Assembly: GCA_037893225.1 (NCBI GenBank)
Contig: JAZGUH010000113.1
Location: 310,001-374,000 of the forward strand
Reading direction: 5' to 3'
DNA length: 64,000 nt
Origin: Hippasteria phrygiana
Lineage: Eukaryota; Echinodermata; Asteroidea; Valvatida; Goniasteridae
Of this stretch, positions 61,301 through 62,280 are shown one piece after another (position 1 is the first letter of the stretch; each line of letters opens with the position of its first letter). The notes below the pieces were generated by a model. The model saw only the letters and a list, made by a program, of their open reading frames with translations, did not search any database and was not told the DNA's origin. The position numbers and the translations under genes were made by a program.

Positions 61301-61900
61301 CAATACAATCATTCACTGGGGTTGTTATATGCGTTACAAGTTTTGCAGTCCTCCAGTCCTAATCCTAATCACAAGCTATTCAAATGAGCTGTGACAAAGG
61401 CATTCCTTTGTCATTGTTCATCCAGTTACTTGTGACCGGCTTTATAAAAGGACTTCTGACTGGACTTGCGAAAGGACTTGTAAAAATGACTTGCAGGGAC
61501 TCGACTACAACTCTGTAGGCTGGCAAGCATGCACTGTACAAAATCAACCTGGCATGCCGTCTTGACGATTCTTGGCATACGTACTGGACACCCAGCTTGC
61601 TATGTGCTATAGACTTCATGTTTTTGTTCAACTGATATGTGCGTATGCCCAAAAGCGTTGATGTCAGCAAGTCAAATTTGTTCAAGTCAAATCGGGTCAC
61701 AAGTCAAGTCTCAAGTCAAGTCAAGTCAAGTCTCAAGTCAAGAAAAAAGCAACCGAGTCAGAAAGTCAAGTCAACAAGACTGAAGTTTTGTGCCTTGAGA
61801 TGGTGCTTTGCTTCACATTATAGCTTTGCTAATGATATCTCCATTCATTGTGTTTCCGTAGATGGAAGAGAAAGGAAGGATCCAATGAGGCACAGTCTAA
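10287..61900 (+). CDS. TNS: Tensin (PTP-C2, long linker, SH2, partial PTB), 25 exons, 3' incomplete
   Basis: Tensins are cytoplasmic focal-adhesion scaffolds linking integrin tails (PTB) and phosphotyrosine proteins (SH2) to actin. The exons, read in order, are 10287-10330, 13963-14030, 14325-14473, 15500-15622, 17428-17492, 22172-22368, 26185-26245, 26728-26930, 30241-30411, 31769-32334, 33239-34229, 34320-34686, 36306(?)-38707, 40186-40409, 42272-42473, 44429-45473, 46322-46467, 48529-48606, 49024-49152, 50671-50844, 53460-53534, 55636-55671, 56194-56362, 58116-58184 and 61862-61900. I checked that every junction keeps phase and has GT/AG borders. The order of domains and motifs such as [44 protein letters not shown] and LFFRRHYP is diagnostic of tensin. 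About 2,597 codons are visible; the linker alone is near 2,000 residues. The end of the PTB domain and the stop codon lie beyond the window. Which vertebrate paralogue it resembles most is not decidable here; invertebrates are expected to have a single tensin. Confidence 0.96.
10600..10803 (+). repeat. Family F repeat, copy 1
   Basis: Shared with 21915-22118 (inverted) and 53713-53892: ATTCGAGGACAAGAGGGGAA, TTGTCCTCGGGAG, GTGCTTAGTCTATGGG, AATAGGAAACACAAAGCATT. Inverted TTCGAGGACAAG and CTTGTCCTCG pairs are internal. Confidence 0.7.
10866..11470. mobile_element. hAT-like non-autonomous element 2 (CGAGTAC motif)
   Basis: TIR CAGTGTTGGAGT is perfect at both ends. The flanking 8-mers ATACGACC (10858-10865) and ATAAGACC (11471-11478) differ at one base. 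Subterminal regions are filled with GCCGAGTACGGGCCGAGTAC-type repeats (10990-11030 and 11320-11460). CAGTGTTGG ends plus an 8-bp duplication are typical of hAT. 605 bp, no transposase. Confidence 0.88.
11479..12600. other. Tensin intron 1, no element recognised
   Basis: Only short open frames; nothing recognisable apart from a G-rich stretch at 11818-11850. Confidence 0.5.
12615..12829 (+). mobile_element. Family C MITE, copy 1
   Basis: TAAGCCAGTTCGGTAT at the left and GATACCGAACTGACTTTA at the right are inverted. The body has TTTTATCCCGAATGACCC and GCGCACGTGTTAAATTCAAT and recurs at 15724, 49566 and 60575. About 215 bp, non-coding. Confidence 0.8.
12858..12888. repeat. Family A MITE end fragment
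   Basis: GGTGCCCCGGACTCAAGGGGTTAA matches the right end of family A; the rest is missing or diverged. Confidence 0.6.
13594..13811 (+). mobile_element. Family A piggyBac-like MITE, copy 2
   Basis: TTAACCCCTTGCGCCC to GAGCTCAAGGGGTTAA with TTAA on both sides (13594-13597, 13808-13811). TTAA target duplication and CCC-starting ends fit piggyBac-like elements. It belongs to the subfamily with GCACAAGCCTCTTGTTTC. Confidence 0.85.
13963..14030 (+). CDS. TNS: Tensin exon 2, start of the PTP-like domain
   Basis: The acceptor follows a long T-rich tract and the donor is GTAAAT. The exon encodes [22 protein letters not shown]. The [12 protein letters not shown] part matches the conserved first strand and helix of tensin and PTEN-type domains (vertebrate form close to LDLTYITERII). 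Residues are about 15-37. Confidence 0.95.
14070..14108. repeat. A-rich low-complexity tract
   Basis: Repeated AATAAAAAAATAAAAA units at about 14081-14106 in intron 2. Confidence 0.8.
14325..14473 (+). CDS. TNS: Tensin exon 3, PTP-like domain
   Basis: The exon begins at AVSFPAGG, exactly where tensins continue after TERII, and contains [26 protein letters not shown] and [10 protein letters not shown] preferred the acceptor at 14323-14324 over a second AG at 14338-14339 because only the first restores the conserved AVSFP motif. The donor is CAG|GTAAGT at phase 0. A foldback repeat begins about 8 nt into the next intron. Confidence 0.95.
14482..14955. repeat. Foldback repeat family D, copy 2
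   Basis: Arms of about 45 nt: ACAATTGTTGACTGCTGTGA (about 14490) pairs with CACATCACAGCAGTCAACAA (about 14587), with a short GC-rich loop. The same 3' body as copy 1 follows to about 14955. It begins 8-16 nt after the exon 3 donor. Confidence 0.8.
15430..15462 (-). repeat. Family A MITE end fragment
   Basis: GCCAATGGCGTCATCCGTAC followed by GCAAGGGGTT is the terminal part of family A, about 38 bp before the exon 4 acceptor. Confidence 0.65.
15500..15622 (+). CDS. TNS: Tensin exon 4, WPD loop and start of P-loop
   Basis: The 41 whole codons include GWPDHLAP, which is the WPD loop with the general-acid Asp present at about residue 95, then [17 protein letters not shown] and NVVVLHCK. The exon ends inside the signature loop, directly after the catalytic-position Cys (about residue 127) and Lys. 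The donor is AAG|GTAGGA. Confidence 0.97.
15724..15941 (-). mobile_element. Family C MITE, copy 2
   Basis: AATAAGCCAGTTCAGTATC and ATACCGAACTGGCTTATT bound a body in the opposite orientation to copy 1. Confidence 0.8.
16402..17023 (+). pseudogene. LINE (non-LTR retrotransposon) reverse-transcriptase C-terminal fragment
   Basis: [50 protein letters not shown] and VQRRAARFV form the typical thumb / C-terminal region of CR1/L2-like LINE polymerases. The frame breaks near 16921, after which [14 protein letters not shown] and [11 protein letters not shown] continue in another frame to TAA at 17021. It is 5'-truncated and dead. Confidence 0.88.
17428..17492 (+). CDS. TNS: Tensin exon 5, rest of the P-loop with Arg replaced by Pro
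   Basis: The exon encodes [22 protein letters not shown] across the junction. Joined to exon 4 the loop reads HCKGGRGPIG. The CX5R Arg (PTEN R130 equivalent) is a Pro (codon CCG at about 17440-17442), while the Cys is kept. By family knowledge this Arg binds the phosphate, so the domain is probably not an ordinary active phosphatase. The donor is GTAAGT, phase 2. Confidence 0.95.
17651..17790 (+). repeat. Family E repeat, copy 1
   Basis: CCTGCCAGACGCAGCACAGT ... GATGCGTCTGGCAGG forms inverted arms, followed by CCTGGAGGGTTAGGGTTAA. The same unit is at 46861-47010 and 53597-53712. Confidence 0.75.
18012..18667. repeat. Repeat with long C tracts bounded by GCATCCGGATCGCGATC
   Basis: GCATCCGGATCGCGATCAG (18020) and TAATCGCGATCCGGATTC (18645) are inverted. 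Inside lie G and C runs at 18106-18145, 18179-18192 and 18575-18596. The apparent proline-rich open frames are products of the C runs. Confidence 0.6.
19230..19490. mobile_element. MITE with GGGTCATTCTATAAATT ends, copy 1
   Basis: GGGTTATTCTATAAATTAGG at the left and TAATTTATAGAATGACCC at the right. Interior GTGTCCCTGTTACA is also present as an inverted pair. Related copy at 52614-53142. Confidence 0.75.
19512..19646. repeat. Near-perfect hairpin, arms about 64 nt
   Basis: Left arm 19512-19575 (TTAGCCTTTTAGAGGTATGG ... ATTTGGGTAAACCTTTTGT) and the right arm ending at 19646 are complementary, with one mismatch that I can see, around a loop of about 7 nt. Located in tensin intron 5. Confidence 0.9.
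19677..20507. mobile_element. TIR element (TAAAGGTGGCCTCAGGTCGACC)
   Basis: The left end TAAAGGTGGCCTCAGGTCGA and the right end GGTCGACCTAAGGCCGCCTT are inverted with a few mismatches. About 830 bp with no domain; a segment near 19900-19990 resembles the foldback at 35405. Confidence 0.6.
20983..21688. mobile_element. TIR element (GGGCCCAATTTCATAGCGCTGC) containing family B
   Basis: GGGCCCAATTTCATAGCGCT at the left and AGCGCTATGAAATTGGGCCC at the right are perfect inverts. A family B element interrupts it just before the right end. Confidence 0.8.
21232..21665. mobile_element. Family B TTAA MITE, copy 1
   Basis: TTAACCAGTTCGCGTC to GGCGCGAACTGGTTAA with TTAA at both ends, so piggyBac-like by target site. 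About 430 bp, non-coding, nested in the GGGCCC element. Second copy at 41612-41876. Confidence 0.8.
21915..22118 (-). repeat. Family F repeat, copy 2
   Basis: Inverted relative to copy 1: ACGTCCGAGGACAATGCTTT, GACTAAGCACGTATCC, TCTTGTCCTCGGGGA. It ends close to the exon 6 acceptor. Confidence 0.7.
22172..22368 (+). CDS. TNS: Tensin exon 6, end of PTP and start of C2
   Basis: The exon encodes [47 protein letters not shown] and [17 protein letters not shown] and [14 protein letters not shown] are near-identical to vertebrate tensins. The acceptor sits behind a strong pyrimidine tract; a family F transposon ends only about 50-60 nt upstream of it. Confidence 0.97.
22517..22689 (-). mobile_element. 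Family A piggyBac-like MITE, copy 3
   Basis: ATAACCCCTTGAGTACGG to ATGCAAAGGGGTTAA; the left TTAA has one change. Internal CAAGCGAAACGGCCACAATG is shared with copies 1, 5 and 6. Confidence 0.8.
23158..23264. repeat. Family G repeat, copy interrupted by hAT-like element 3 (5' part)
   Basis: AATAAACCCTAACTCCC ... CAACCCGTCAAACTCC; related sequence resumes after 25478. Confidence 0.55.
23265..25478. mobile_element. hAT-like non-autonomous element 3 (CATCGGATCGG motif)
   Basis: TIR TAAGGTTTAACCGATG against TAAGGTTCAACCGATG (15/16). Perfect 8-bp duplication ACTCCAAC at 23257-23264 and 25479-25486. Subterminal CATCGGATCGG repeats lie at 23278-23340 and 25388-25450. The left terminus is partly duplicated at 23350. 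2,214 bp with no recognisable transposase. Confidence 0.9.
25487..25995. repeat. Family G related sequence, 3' part
   Basis: Repeated CCCGTCAAAATCCAACA phrases at 25576, 25879 and 25930, ending GATTGTTAGGGTTAATC near 25994. Confidence 0.5.
26185..26245 (+). CDS. TNS: Tensin exon 7, C2 domain
   Basis: This 61-nt exon encodes [20 protein letters not shown] across its junctions, matching the conserved tensin segment CRPFLxxYQAMQPVYTSGIY. Borders CCAG|GT and TA|GTGAGT keep the frame with exons 6 and 8. No long open frame marks it; it was found by motif and phase. Confidence 0.95.
26350..26380. repeat. (TAA)n microsatellite
   Basis: About nine ATA/TAA units at 26350-26376, followed by a repeat with GCGCTTTACA near 26580 like that at 432-746. 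Confidence 0.85.
26728..26930 (+). CDS. TNS: Tensin exon 8, C2 domain
   Basis: The exon encodes [47 protein letters not shown] and [10 protein letters not shown]. The CYHKK(F/Y)R...RDVIFR...QFHT series is the core of the PTEN-type C2 domain in tensins, which binds membrane phospholipid and packs on the phosphatase domain. The donor is G|GTAGGT. Confidence 0.97.
27035..27415. repeat. Imperfect repeats of CCCGGCAAAAGGTCGTTAGC
   Basis: Variants of this 20-mer at about 27040, 27220, 27327 and 27389. Function unknown. Confidence 0.6.
27816..28019 (+). pseudogene. LINE reverse-transcriptase C-terminal tail fragment
   Basis: [36 protein letters not shown] and [12 protein letters not shown] are the stereotyped C-terminal end of non-LTR retrotransposon polymerases. 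It is a different lineage from 16402-17023 and 5'-truncated; its own 3' untranslated end follows. Confidence 0.8.
28503..29398 (+). mobile_element. Tigger/pogo-like DNA transposon, internally deleted
   Basis: The right end reads TTCGACTTATCGAGATTTCA then CTG|TA. The left end has TCTCGATAAGTC and repeated GGTTAACTCGAAG. TA follows the right end, as expected. At 29064-29240 one frame gives [28 protein letters not shown] and [10 protein letters not shown], the first catalytic-Asp region (NADETG) of pogo-class DDE transposases. A stop precedes and follows it, so it is a remnant. Confidence 0.8.
29714..29740. repeat. Poly-C tract
   Basis: An uninterrupted run of more than 20 C; flanks unrecognised. 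Confidence 0.85.
30241..30411 (+). CDS. TNS: Tensin exon 9, end of C2 and conserved RWDSYENF
   Basis: The exon encodes [18 protein letters not shown], then [20 protein letters not shown]. DDRFPxxxKVEFVFS and [12 protein letters not shown] are conserved at the C2 end in vertebrate tensins. A T-rich acceptor (30212-30240) precedes it. The donor is G|GTAGGT. Confidence 0.97.
30537..31228. mobile_element. PIF/Harbinger-like non-autonomous element with GTCGTGCGAC array
   Basis: AGCCCCAGTCCCACTAGGA at both ends (inverted, perfect over at least 19 nt). TAA at 30534-30536 and 31229-31231 fits the 3-bp TWA duplication of PIF/Harbinger. Almost the whole body is variants of AGTCGTGCGAC / GTCGTGG in both orientations. 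It lies 120 bp after the exon 9 donor. Confidence 0.75.
31229..31768. other. Rest of tensin intron 9, no element recognised
   Basis: AT-rich sequence; nothing recognised. Confidence 0.5.
31769..32334 (+). CDS. TNS: Tensin exon 10, linker with LD-like motif
   Basis: Linker residues are about 361-549. The exon contains [14 protein letters not shown], which resembles the DGSLYAKV segment I recall in vertebrate TNS3, and [14 protein letters not shown] near 32247-32290, an LDxLL-type helix resembling the conserved LDQLLSG segment of TNS3. The rest is Ser/Pro-rich and probably disordered. The donor is GAG|GTACAG, phase 0. Confidence 0.93.
32335..33238. other. Tensin intron 10, no element recognised
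   Basis: About 900 bp without recognisable repeats. Confidence 0.5.
33239..34229 (+). CDS. TNS: Tensin exon 11, linker with paired WL...Q.KL helices
   Basis: Linker residues are about 550-879. Tyr motifs [10 protein letters not shown] and NPTYAVTK are possible phosphosites. Two similar charged helices, [18 protein letters not shown] (about 33870-33923) and [17 protein letters not shown] (about 34085-34135), lie some 70 residues apart. The donor is TCAG|GTAATG, phase 1. The frame stays open through the next intron. Confidence 0.93.
34230..34319 (+). other. TNS: 90-nt intron, in frame and without stop
   Basis: GTAATG donor, TTCTTACTGTAG acceptor, length divisible by 3, and no stop in the frame of exons 11 and 12. 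Retention would insert 30 mostly hydrophobic, Cys-rich residues (CQCIFFICQ... ISCCIYF). The bordering sequences and composition argue that it is a true intron. Confidence 0.75.
34320..34686 (+). CDS. TNS: Tensin exon 12, linker
   Basis: It follows a 90-nt intron with a strong pyrimidine tract. It encodes a Ser/Pro/Gln-rich stretch with the short predicted helix [19 protein letters not shown]. The donor GG|GTAAGA gives phase 2. No conserved domain is seen. Confidence 0.9.
34978..35045. repeat. Short repeat shared with 40546-40612
   Basis: CAGTTTACCTGTTC, TATTGGTCGAGAGCCCGTC and GGGTGGTTTTAAAC occur in both. Intron location; type unknown. Confidence 0.65.
35405..35512. repeat. Foldback repeat, copy 1
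   Basis: GGGAATAAATAATGTGCTGG pairs with CCAGCACATATTTATTCCC; the centre has GGTCATTATCAGCG. A related foldback is at 41171-41328. Confidence 0.75.
36306..38707 (+). CDS. TNS: Tensin exon 13, 2.4-kb giant linker exon
   Basis: This open frame supplies about 800 linker residues, about 1002-1802, and ends IAG at GTAAGT (phase 1). The 5' border is uncertain. AG at 36304-36305 and AG at 36397-36398 both give the phase 2 required by exon 12; the second has the better pyrimidine tract. The open frame upstream of these (from 36070) is probably intron. The exon holds [10 protein letters not shown] and several copies of a YHSLPRxxTF motif near 37003, 37177 and 37381, and is rich in Ser, Gln and Asn. 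Further small exons between 34687 and 36305 cannot be excluded. Confidence 0.85.
38969..39206 (+). mobile_element. Family A piggyBac-like MITE, copy 4
   Basis: TTAACCCCTTGCCACCGG to GGTTCAAGGGGTTAA with TTAA on both sides. It belongs to the same subfamily as copy 2 (ATGTGCAGATTGAAAATTGC). Confidence 0.88.
39391..39415. repeat. Poly-T tract
   Basis: About 24 consecutive T; possible poly-A tail of a minus-strand insertion, but no body recognised. Confidence 0.85.
39730..39842 (-). repeat. tRNA-SINE copy (minus strand), truncated
   Basis: GAACAAAGAAAACTGG, GCGGGATTCAAACCTGTGAC and CGGAATACCGTACCGGCGCA are the complement of the B-box half of the SINE at 48085; the A-box half is missing. Confidence 0.75.
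40040..40160 (+). repeat. tRNA-SINE copy
   Basis: GGCAAGATAGCTGGGTTGGT (A-box, degraded) and GGTCGCAGGTTCGAATCCCG (B-box) with the family tail TTTGTTCACTTTGAAAAT. It ends about 25 nt before the exon 14 acceptor. Confidence 0.85.
40186..40409 (+). CDS. TNS: Tensin exon 14, linker
   Basis: It encodes [20 protein letters not shown], a basic stretch [16 protein letters not shown], then [19 protein letters not shown]. The acceptor is TTTCTCAG and the donor CAT|GTAAGT at phase 0, joining exon 13 (phase 1) and exon 15 in frame. Tyr-rich SGYDSDS and QYYDPP could be phosphorylated; that is inference. Confidence 0.92.
40546..40612. repeat. Short repeat shared with 34978-35045
   Basis: See the matching copy; CGGTTTACCTGTTCCTATTG and GGGTGGTTTTAAACG. 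Confidence 0.65.
41171..41328. repeat. Foldback repeat, copy 2
   Basis: GAATGGGAATAAA with TATTTATTCCC, and CGCTGATAATGACC with GGTCATTATCAGTG, form nested arms. Confidence 0.75.
41612..41876. mobile_element. Family B TTAA MITE, copy 2
   Basis: TTAACCAGTTCATGCCGGG to GACGCGAACTGGTTAA, TTAA at both ends. It contains GGGATTATTTTCA, as copy 1 has the complement near its right end. Confidence 0.8.
42272..42473 (+). CDS. TNS: Tensin exon 15, linker
   Basis: It encodes [20 protein letters not shown], then [20 protein letters not shown] and GRPPHG. The acceptor is TTTTGACAG, phase 0, and the donor G|GTGAGT. No named domain; the reading frame and phases support it. Confidence 0.92.
42555..42961 (+). 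mobile_element. Pogo-like MITE, copy 1
   Basis: CAGTGGAACGCCGCTATACC at the left, GCGGCATTCCACTG at the right, TA on both sides. Internal GATCGCTATACCGAACAAAA is repeated in copies 2 and 3. 407 bp, non-coding. Confidence 0.88.
43213..43828 (-). mobile_element. Pogo-like MITE, copy 2 (inverted)
   Basis: TAGTGGAGCGCCGCTACAAC at the left and CGGTATAGCGGTGTTC at the right. It carries the complement of copies 1 and 3 (ACAGTTGGCTTTTCACTTCT), plus extra sequence (CATTGGCGGCGCCCTC). Confidence 0.8.
43831..44171 (+). mobile_element. Pogo-like MITE, copy 3
   Basis: CAGTGGAACGCCGCTATAAC to GGTGGTGTTCCACTG with TA on both sides. It abuts copy 2. Confidence 0.85.
44429..45473 (+). CDS. TNS: Tensin exon 16, linker with AKVERVP repeats
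   Basis: About 348 residues. It contains a duplicated segment, [12 protein letters not shown] (near 44728) and [11 protein letters not shown] (near 44818), and a second duplication YPTYSDR / YPTFSDR (near 45290-45355). The donor AG|GTATGA is in phase 2. The open frame runs 17 nt beyond into the intron before a stop, so an alternative donor at about 45490 cannot be ruled out. Confidence 0.92.
45542..45650. repeat. Family G repeat, partial copy
   Basis: TTAACCCTAACCCCCTAGG, CTGTCAAAATCCAACACTAT and GGCACATTATTTGGACTTGG match the complement of 7615-7735. Confidence 0.65.
46322..46467 (+). CDS. TNS: Tensin exon 17, linker
   Basis: It encodes [20 protein letters not shown], then [20 protein letters not shown]. 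The acceptor is TTCACCTAG and the donor [16 protein letters not shown] is a candidate basophilic-kinase site (inference). A foldback repeat begins about 30 nt after the donor. Confidence 0.93.
46499..46640. repeat. Foldback repeat family D, short form
   Basis: CAATTGTTGTCTGCTGTGAT pairs with ATCACAGCAGACAACAATTG about 120 nt later; the centre has ACACCCGAGGGG and GAGGGTGT. It begins about 30 nt after the exon 17 donor. Confidence 0.85.
46861..47010 (+). repeat. Family E repeat, copy 2
   Basis: TTAACCCTAACCCTGCCAGA to GGAGGGTTATAGGGTTA; near-identical to copy 1. Confidence 0.8.
47755..48180 (+). repeat. Tandem pair of tRNA-SINE units
   Basis: Units at 47765-47870 and 48078-48180, each with A-box GATAGCTCAGTTGGTAGAG and B-box GGTCGCAGGTTCGAATCCCG and the tail TTTGTTCACTTTGAAA. 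They are separated by a shared spacer (CCTCATTGAGTGATCC...). Confidence 0.88.
48234..48307. repeat. Short hairpin
   Basis: GGTGACAGATGGAATGTTCC pairs with GGAACATTCCATCTATCACC around a loop of about 30 nt. Confidence 0.85.
48529..48606 (+). CDS. TNS: Tensin exon 18, SH2 domain start
   Basis: It encodes [20 protein letters not shown] then RDE. It matches the [17 protein letters not shown] entry to the tensin SH2 domain. The acceptor is TTTCAATAG and the donor GAAG|GTTTGT. Confidence 0.97.
49024..49152 (+). CDS. TNS: Tensin exon 19, SH2 FLVR segment
   Basis: It encodes [20 protein letters not shown] and [23 protein letters not shown] carries the invariant phosphotyrosine-binding Arg (about residue 2383), so ligand binding should be intact. 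The donor is G|GTATGT. Confidence 0.97.
49566..49753 (+). mobile_element. Family C MITE, copy 3 (right end lost)
   Basis: TAAGCCAGTTCGG then the family body TTTTATCCCGAATGACCC; the right inverted end is absent. Confidence 0.75.
49965..50620. mobile_element. TIR element (AGCCCTGTCCACACTGGACT), Harbinger-like
   Basis: AGCCCTGTCCACACTGGACT at the left and AGTCCAGTGCGGACACGGCT at the right are inverted with two differences. Interior phrases AAGTCCAGTGCGGACAG and ACCGAGACGATG recur in both orientations. The flanks contain TAA, but an exact duplication is not clear. Confidence 0.7.
50671..50844 (+). CDS. TNS: Tensin exon 20, SH2 domain end
   Basis: It encodes [20 protein letters not shown], then [18 protein letters not shown] and [10 protein letters not shown], almost identical to the vertebrate tensin SH2 C-terminal half. 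The acceptor is TTCTTCTTTAG and the donor CAG|GTATGA. Confidence 0.98.
51187..51629. mobile_element. TIR element (TGTGACC...), copy 2
   Basis: TGTGACCCACTCTGCAAAAA and TTTTTGCAGAGCGGGTCACA are inverted; related to 8541-8969. Confidence 0.8.
51872..52043 (+). mobile_element. Family A piggyBac-like MITE, copy 5
   Basis: TTAACCCTTTGCGTAC to ACTCAAGGGGTTAA with both TTAA sites; subfamily with CGTCTCCCGTAAAA. Confidence 0.87.
52614..53142. mobile_element. MITE with GGGTCATTCTATAAATT ends, copy 2
   Basis: GGGTCATTCTATAAATTTGG at the left and CCTAATTTATAGAAGGACCC at the right. An extra segment of about 280 bp (52830-53110) is absent from copy 1. Confidence 0.7.
53220..53400. repeat. Degenerate family D-like sequence
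   Basis: CACATCACAGCAGTCAACAT and a second ACAGCAGTCAACAACTGTT; no full hairpin. Confidence 0.45.
53460..53534 (+). CDS. TNS: Tensin exon 21, SH2-PTB linker
   Basis: It encodes [20 protein letters not shown] then LSQGA. Vertebrate tensins have DPLEE...SAAELLKQGA here, directly before ACNV of the PTB domain. The donor is CAG|GTAAAA, phase 1. Confidence 0.95.
53597..53712 (-). repeat. Family E repeat, copy 3, truncated
   Basis: TTAACCCTAACCCTCCAGGG to AGCTGTCAGCA, then cut off where family F begins. Confidence 0.8.
53713..53892 (+). repeat. Family F repeat, copy 3
   Basis: GTTCGAGGACAAGCGGAGAA, TTGTCCTCGAGAG, GGTGCTTAGTCTATGGGG. It appears to have inserted into family E copy 3. Confidence 0.75.
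53893..55215. other. Tensin intron 21, no element recognised
   Basis: AT-rich sequence. A segment at 54888-55030 (GCATGCAACTTTTCCT...) is shared in complement with 39860-40005, but I cannot type it. Confidence 0.5.
55220..55346 (+). mobile_element. Family A piggyBac-like MITE, copy 8, left end lost
   Basis: GATGTCTATACGTGC, ATTTTCAATCCATTATTG and GATCAAGGGGTTAA; only the right terminus and its TTAA remain. Confidence 0.7.
55636..55671 (+). CDS. TNS: Tensin exon 22, 36-nt microexon, probably cassette
   Basis: It encodes [12 protein letters not shown] between LLSQGA and the PTB start ACNV. Both borders are phase 1, so skipping it keeps the frame and gives GAACNV, the exact vertebrate-type junction. 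The acceptor is ATATTTCAG and the donor G|GTAAAA. Borders are inferred from sequence only. Confidence 0.8.
56194..56362 (+). CDS. TNS: Tensin exon 23, PTB domain start
   Basis: It encodes [20 protein letters not shown], then [20 protein letters not shown]. It matches the tensin PTB start (CNVxYLxSVxMESLTG ... VHFKVSxQGITLTD). The PTB domain binds NPxY motifs of beta-integrin tails. The T-rich acceptor is strong and the donor is CA|GTAAGT. Confidence 0.97.
56398..56416. repeat. Poly-C tract
   Basis: A C run of about 17 nt shortly after the exon 23 donor. Confidence 0.85.
56662..56876 (-). mobile_element. Family A piggyBac-like MITE, copy 6
   Basis: TTAACCCCTTGAGTACGG to GTACGCAAGGGGTTAA with TTAA on both sides. 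It looks the most intact copy of the CGTCTCCCGTAAAATACC subfamily, matching copy 1 in complement. Confidence 0.9.
57250..57645. repeat. Two tRNA-SINE units in inverted arrangement
   Basis: A minus-strand fragment at 57252-57320 (GCGGGATTCGAACCTGCGAC) is joined to a plus-strand unit at 57323-57645. The latter has intact A-box GATAGCTCAGTTGGTAGAG (57551-57569) and B-box GGTTCGAATCCCG (57601-57613). Confidence 0.85.
57646..58080. other. Intron with GC-rich inverted repeats, type unknown
   Basis: CTGTGGTTGGGCCAGG (57708) and CCTGGCCTAACCACAG (58029) are inverted, about 320 bp apart; CCAGGCT-type phrases recur. Probably another TIR element. Confidence 0.55.
58116..58184 (+). CDS. TNS: Tensin exon 24, PTB domain
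   Basis: It encodes [20 protein letters not shown] then [12 protein letters not shown] is invariant in tensin PTB domains. The acceptor is TTTGCAG and the donor AA|GTAAGA, phase 2. Confidence 0.97.
58377..59052. mobile_element. hAT-like non-autonomous element 4 (GAATATTCGAATA motif)
   Basis: TIR TAGGGCTGT at both ends. Perfect 8-bp duplication CCAACTGC at 58369-58376 and 59053-59060. Subterminal CGAATATTCG repeats lie at 58389-58462 and 58966-59010. It contains family A copy 7. 676 bp in total. Confidence 0.9.
58503..58723 (-). mobile_element. Family A piggyBac-like MITE, copy 7, inside hAT-like element 4
   Basis: TTAACCCCTTGACCCCGG to GTACGCAAGGGGTTAA with TTAA on both sides; subfamily of copies 2 and 4. 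Confidence 0.88.
59209..60101 (-). mobile_element. Tc1-like transposon with inverted repeats of about 190 bp, defective
   Basis: 59209-59404 (CCTCAACAAAAGTAAGTTCC ... TTTACACTCT in complement) is mirrored by 59905-60101. Between them the minus strand encodes a transposase remnant (see 59430-59737). Long inverted ends fit the IR/DR type of Tc1 elements. Confidence 0.8.
59430..59737 (-). pseudogene. Tc1-like transposase HTH fragment
   Basis: On the minus strand, [35 protein letters not shown] then a stop at 59504-59506. In a shifted frame [19 protein letters not shown] continues. This is the paired-like DNA-binding part of Tc1/mariner transposases. The catalytic DDE part is deleted. A matching scrap of this region lies near 61260-61315. 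Confidence 0.7.
60575..60790 (+). mobile_element. Family C MITE, copy 4
   Basis: TAAGCCAGTTCGGTATTTC to GCGATACCGAACTGG; full body. Confidence 0.85.
61255..61318 (-). repeat. Fragment of the Tc1-like transposase region
   Basis: CACGCACTGTGGACATTCTT then CTTCTGAGTGCAAGATTAAC is nearly the same as 59428-59466. Confidence 0.75.
61378..61795. repeat. CAAGTC-rich repeat
   Basis: Starts near GGCATTCCTTTGTCATTGTT (also at 45720) and contains many CAAGT/GACTT phrases, including CAAGTCAAGTCAAGTCTCAA at 61716-61735. It lies just before exon 25. Possibly a TIR element with a subterminal array; ends not defined. Confidence 0.55.
61862..61900 (+). CDS. TNS: Tensin exon 25, PTB domain (small exon)
   Basis: This 39-nt exon encodes [13 protein letters not shown] and completes the RKW segment that follows LFFRRHYP in tensins. 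The acceptor is TTTCCGTAG and the donor AA|GTAAGT, phase 2. The expected FGFVAR segment is not found downstream in the window. Confidence 0.85.
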
Positions 61901-62280
61901 GTAAGTGTCAATCGTTATACATAGCTTTCATCTAGAGATGTTTGGACAAATAGATAATTGTGAGAGTCAGGCTAACATTACTTAGATTGAATTAATAGGG
62001 AACTAAAATAATGAAGATGTAATCTTTACCATGTCATGAATGTCTATGCAGGGTTGTGCCCCCAATTAATGACCCGGAAAAGATCATGTTATCGGACCAT
62101 TCATAAGTATATTTCTTTTGAAATTGACCTTATGGACTCCATGCCTAAATAGAGTGTTGGTTTAGTGATATTTCTTGAAATGTCTCACAAATTGGAATTT
62201 GAAATATTTGCACAATTTGCACAATTTTACATCACTTTCAACCTTCATCATGACGTCACTATGACGTCATCAACTCTTGG

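Noticed and set aside
61716..61745. CAAGT tandem repeat as a satellite
   Set aside because: Only a few units; it is part of a longer diffuse repeat shared with 45720-45850.
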